Assembly: GCA_021781075.1 (NCBI GenBank) | Contig: JAJXXN010000286.1 | Coordinates: forward strand, 1-7,593 | Length of the DNA stretch: 7,593 bases | Source of the DNA: Acidobacteriota bacterium | GTDB taxonomy: Bacteria > Acidobacteriota > Terriglobia > Terriglobales > Acidobacteriaceae | Direction of reading: 5' to 3' | Shown: positions 6,496 to 7,593 of the stretch, piece by piece | How positions within the stretch are numbered: the stretch's first letter is position 1 | How the letters are laid out: every line of letters begins with the position of its first letter | Position numbers and translations under genes: made by a program | The notes under the pieces: model-generated | What the model saw: only the letters and a program-made list of their open reading frames with translations | Database searches by the model: none | Told to the model about the DNA's origin: nothing

Positions 6496-6852
6496 ATGAG
6501 TGAAACCAACACGGTGATTGATTTTGGGAAGATGGACGGCCTGGTGCCGGGCATTGTGCAGGATGCGGCGACCGGCGCGGTGCTGATGCTGGGATTTTTG
6601 AACGAGTTGAGTTACGCGAAATCGCTGGAGTCCGGTTTTGTGACCTTCTGGAGCCGCACGCGGCAGAAGCTGTGGATGAAGGGCGAGACGAGCGGCAACC
6701 GGCTGCGGATAGTGGAGGCGCGGACCGACTGCGACAAGGACACGCTGCTCTTCCGTGTGGTGGTGGAGGGCGATGGGTTGGTTTGCCACGAGGGGACGGT
6801 GAGTTGCTTTACGCGTGGCATTGAGATTGCAAGGCGGAAAGAGGGGAAGTGA
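6496..6852 (+). CDS. hisI: Phosphoribosyl-AMP cyclohydrolase
   Basis: HisI opens the purine ring of phosphoribosyl-AMP to give ProFAR precursor PR-formimino-AICAR-P, the third step of histidine biosynthesis, in the cytoplasm. The 118-residue protein (starting MSETNTVIDFGK) is a monofunctional cyclohydrolase of normal length, with no HisE pyrophosphohydrolase domain fused. Hallmarks are FVTFWSRTRQKLWMKGETSGN-type sequence in the middle, then DCDKD, whose aspartates bind Mg2+, and CHEGTVSCF near the C-terminus, whose two cysteines, with the one in DCD, form the zinc site. The start at 6496 is chosen for its GAGGAG box. One base separates its TGA from the hisG ATG, so the two are surely co-transcribed and probably translationally coupled. 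Expression is likely governed by the His-rich leader and terminator upstream. Confidence 0.95.
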   Translation: MSETNTVIDFGKMDGLVPGIVQDAATGAVLMLGFLNELSYAKSLESGFVTFWSRTRQKLWMKGETSGNRLRIVEARTDCDKDTLLFRVVVEGDGLVCHEGTVSCFTRGIEIARRKEGK

Positions 6853-6853
6853 G

Positions 6854-7593
6854 ATGGGGACGAAATTGAAACTTGGGTTGCCGAAGGGAAGCCTGCAGGA
6901 CGCGACGATTGCGCTTTTCAAGCGCGCGGGATGGAACATTTACGCCGATGGGCGGTCGTATTTTCCGTCGATAGACGACAGCGAGATTGAGTGCATGCTG
7001 ATCCGCGCGCAGGAGATGGCGCGCTATGTTGAGCACGGGGTGCTGGACGCGGGGTTGACCGGCATTGACTGGGTGGTGGAGAGCGGGCTTGAAGTGGAGA
7101 GCGTGACGACGCTGACCTACGCCAAGCAGAGCCGCCGCAAGGTGCGCTGGGTGTTGGCCGTGCCCGAGGCAAGCGGATTTGAGAAGGCCGAGGACCTGGA
7201 GGGAAAAATCATTGCCACGGAACTGGTGGAGGTGACAAGGAAATATTTTGCATCGAAGGGCGTGAACGTGAAGGTGGAGTTCAGTTGGGGCGCGACCGAG
7301 GTGAAGCCGCCGATGCTGGCCGACGCGATTGTGGAAGTGACGGAGACGGGCAGCTCGCTGAAGGCGAATCACCTGAAGATCATCGACACGGTGCTGGAGA
7401 GCGAGACGCATCTGATTGCCAGCCGCGCCGCCTTGGGCGACTCCTGGAAGAAGCAGAAGATCGAGCAGATTGCGACCATGCTGCGCGGCGCCATCGACGC
7501 GCAGTCGCAGGTGGGACTGATGCTGAACGTGAAGCGCGCGGATCTGGAGTCGGTGCTGGCGGTGCTGCCGGCGCTGAATTCGCCGACCATCTC
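6854..7593 (+). CDS. hisG: ATP phosphoribosyltransferase, long form (3' partial)
   Basis: HisG joins ATP and PRPP to form phosphoribosyl-ATP, the first committed step of histidine synthesis. Visible are 246 residues starting MGTKLKLGLPKGSLQDAT, the typical HisG N-terminus. Next come GVLDAGLTGIDWVVESG and the PRPP-binding segment DAIVEVTETGSSLKANHL. After about residue 215 the sequence continues with VGLMLNVKRADLESVLAVLP and ALNSPTI, the beginning of the C-terminal ACT-like regulatory domain. This marks the long form, which is inhibited directly by histidine and needs no HisZ. Roughly 40-50 residues lie beyond the window. The ATG lies one base after the hisI stop and is preceded by GAGGGGAAG inside the end of hisI. 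Flux would thus be controlled twice: by feedback on this enzyme and by the upstream attenuator. Confidence 0.95.
   Translation, partial: MGTKLKLGLPKGSLQDATIALFKRAGWNIYADGRSYFPSIDDSEIECMLIRAQEMARYVEHGVLDAGLTGIDWVVESGLEVESVTTLTYAKQSRRKVRWVLAVPEASGFEKAEDLEGKIIATELVEVTRKYFASKGVNVKVEFSWGATEVKPPMLADAIVEVTETGSSLKANHLKIIDTVLESETHLIASRAALGDSWKKQKIEQIATMLRGAIDAQSQVGLMLNVKRADLESVLAVLPALNSPTI

Noticed and set aside
6247..6939. 230-codon open frame on the minus strand across the his leader and hisI
   Set aside because: It overlaps the attenuator and the conserved hisI gene antisense, and its composition looks random. It is a shadow of the GC-rich coding strand.

Overview
The window is GC-rich bacterial chromosome and most resembles Acidobacteriota. 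That placement is an inference from four things: a large HAE1-type RND pump, a small secreted helix-hairpin-helix protein of the kind common in that phylum, a peptidase-M48-like/beta-propeller fusion, and a hisI-hisG gene order. No rRNA or other phylogenetic marker is present. TGA ends several clear genes here, so the standard bacterial code applies.

Layout. (1) Positions 1-2879, plus strand: an inner-membrane RND multidrug-type transporter that has lost only about its first 100 residues to the window edge. It ends at a strong intrinsic terminator (2919-2958). (2) Positions 2979-6115, minus strand, convergent with the pump: a secreted protein with an M48 metallopeptidase-like N-terminus and a long beta-propeller C-terminus (3650-6115), its detached last part beyond an in-frame TGA (3308-3652), then a small secreted ComEA-like helix-hairpin-helix protein (2979-3269). 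(3) Positions 6116-6495: a divergent control region with a minus-strand promoter for the M48-like gene and a plus-strand promoter for histidine genes. (4) Positions 6496-7593, plus strand: hisI and the long form of hisG, separated by one base. hisG runs off the right edge.

The most interesting part is the 180-base leader of the his genes. Seven bases after a predicted promoter -10 box lies a 27-codon ORF beginning MRNHLHHGHHHHHGHP, with nine histidines in its first 15 residues. It is followed by a GC-rich hairpin and a T-tract, and then by the ribosome-binding site of hisI. This is the architecture of a histidine attenuator: when charged tRNA-His is scarce the ribosome would stall on the His codons and the terminator would not form. 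The leader ORF has no Shine-Dalgarno sequence, and its ATG sits where transcription should start, so it may be translated from a leaderless transcript.

The second notable locus is the M48-like gene. Both zinc-binding histidines of the expected HEXXH motif are replaced (QEIGR), so it is probably a pseudo-protease. Its propeller is also cut by one in-frame TGA, after which 113 further codons stay open in the same frame.
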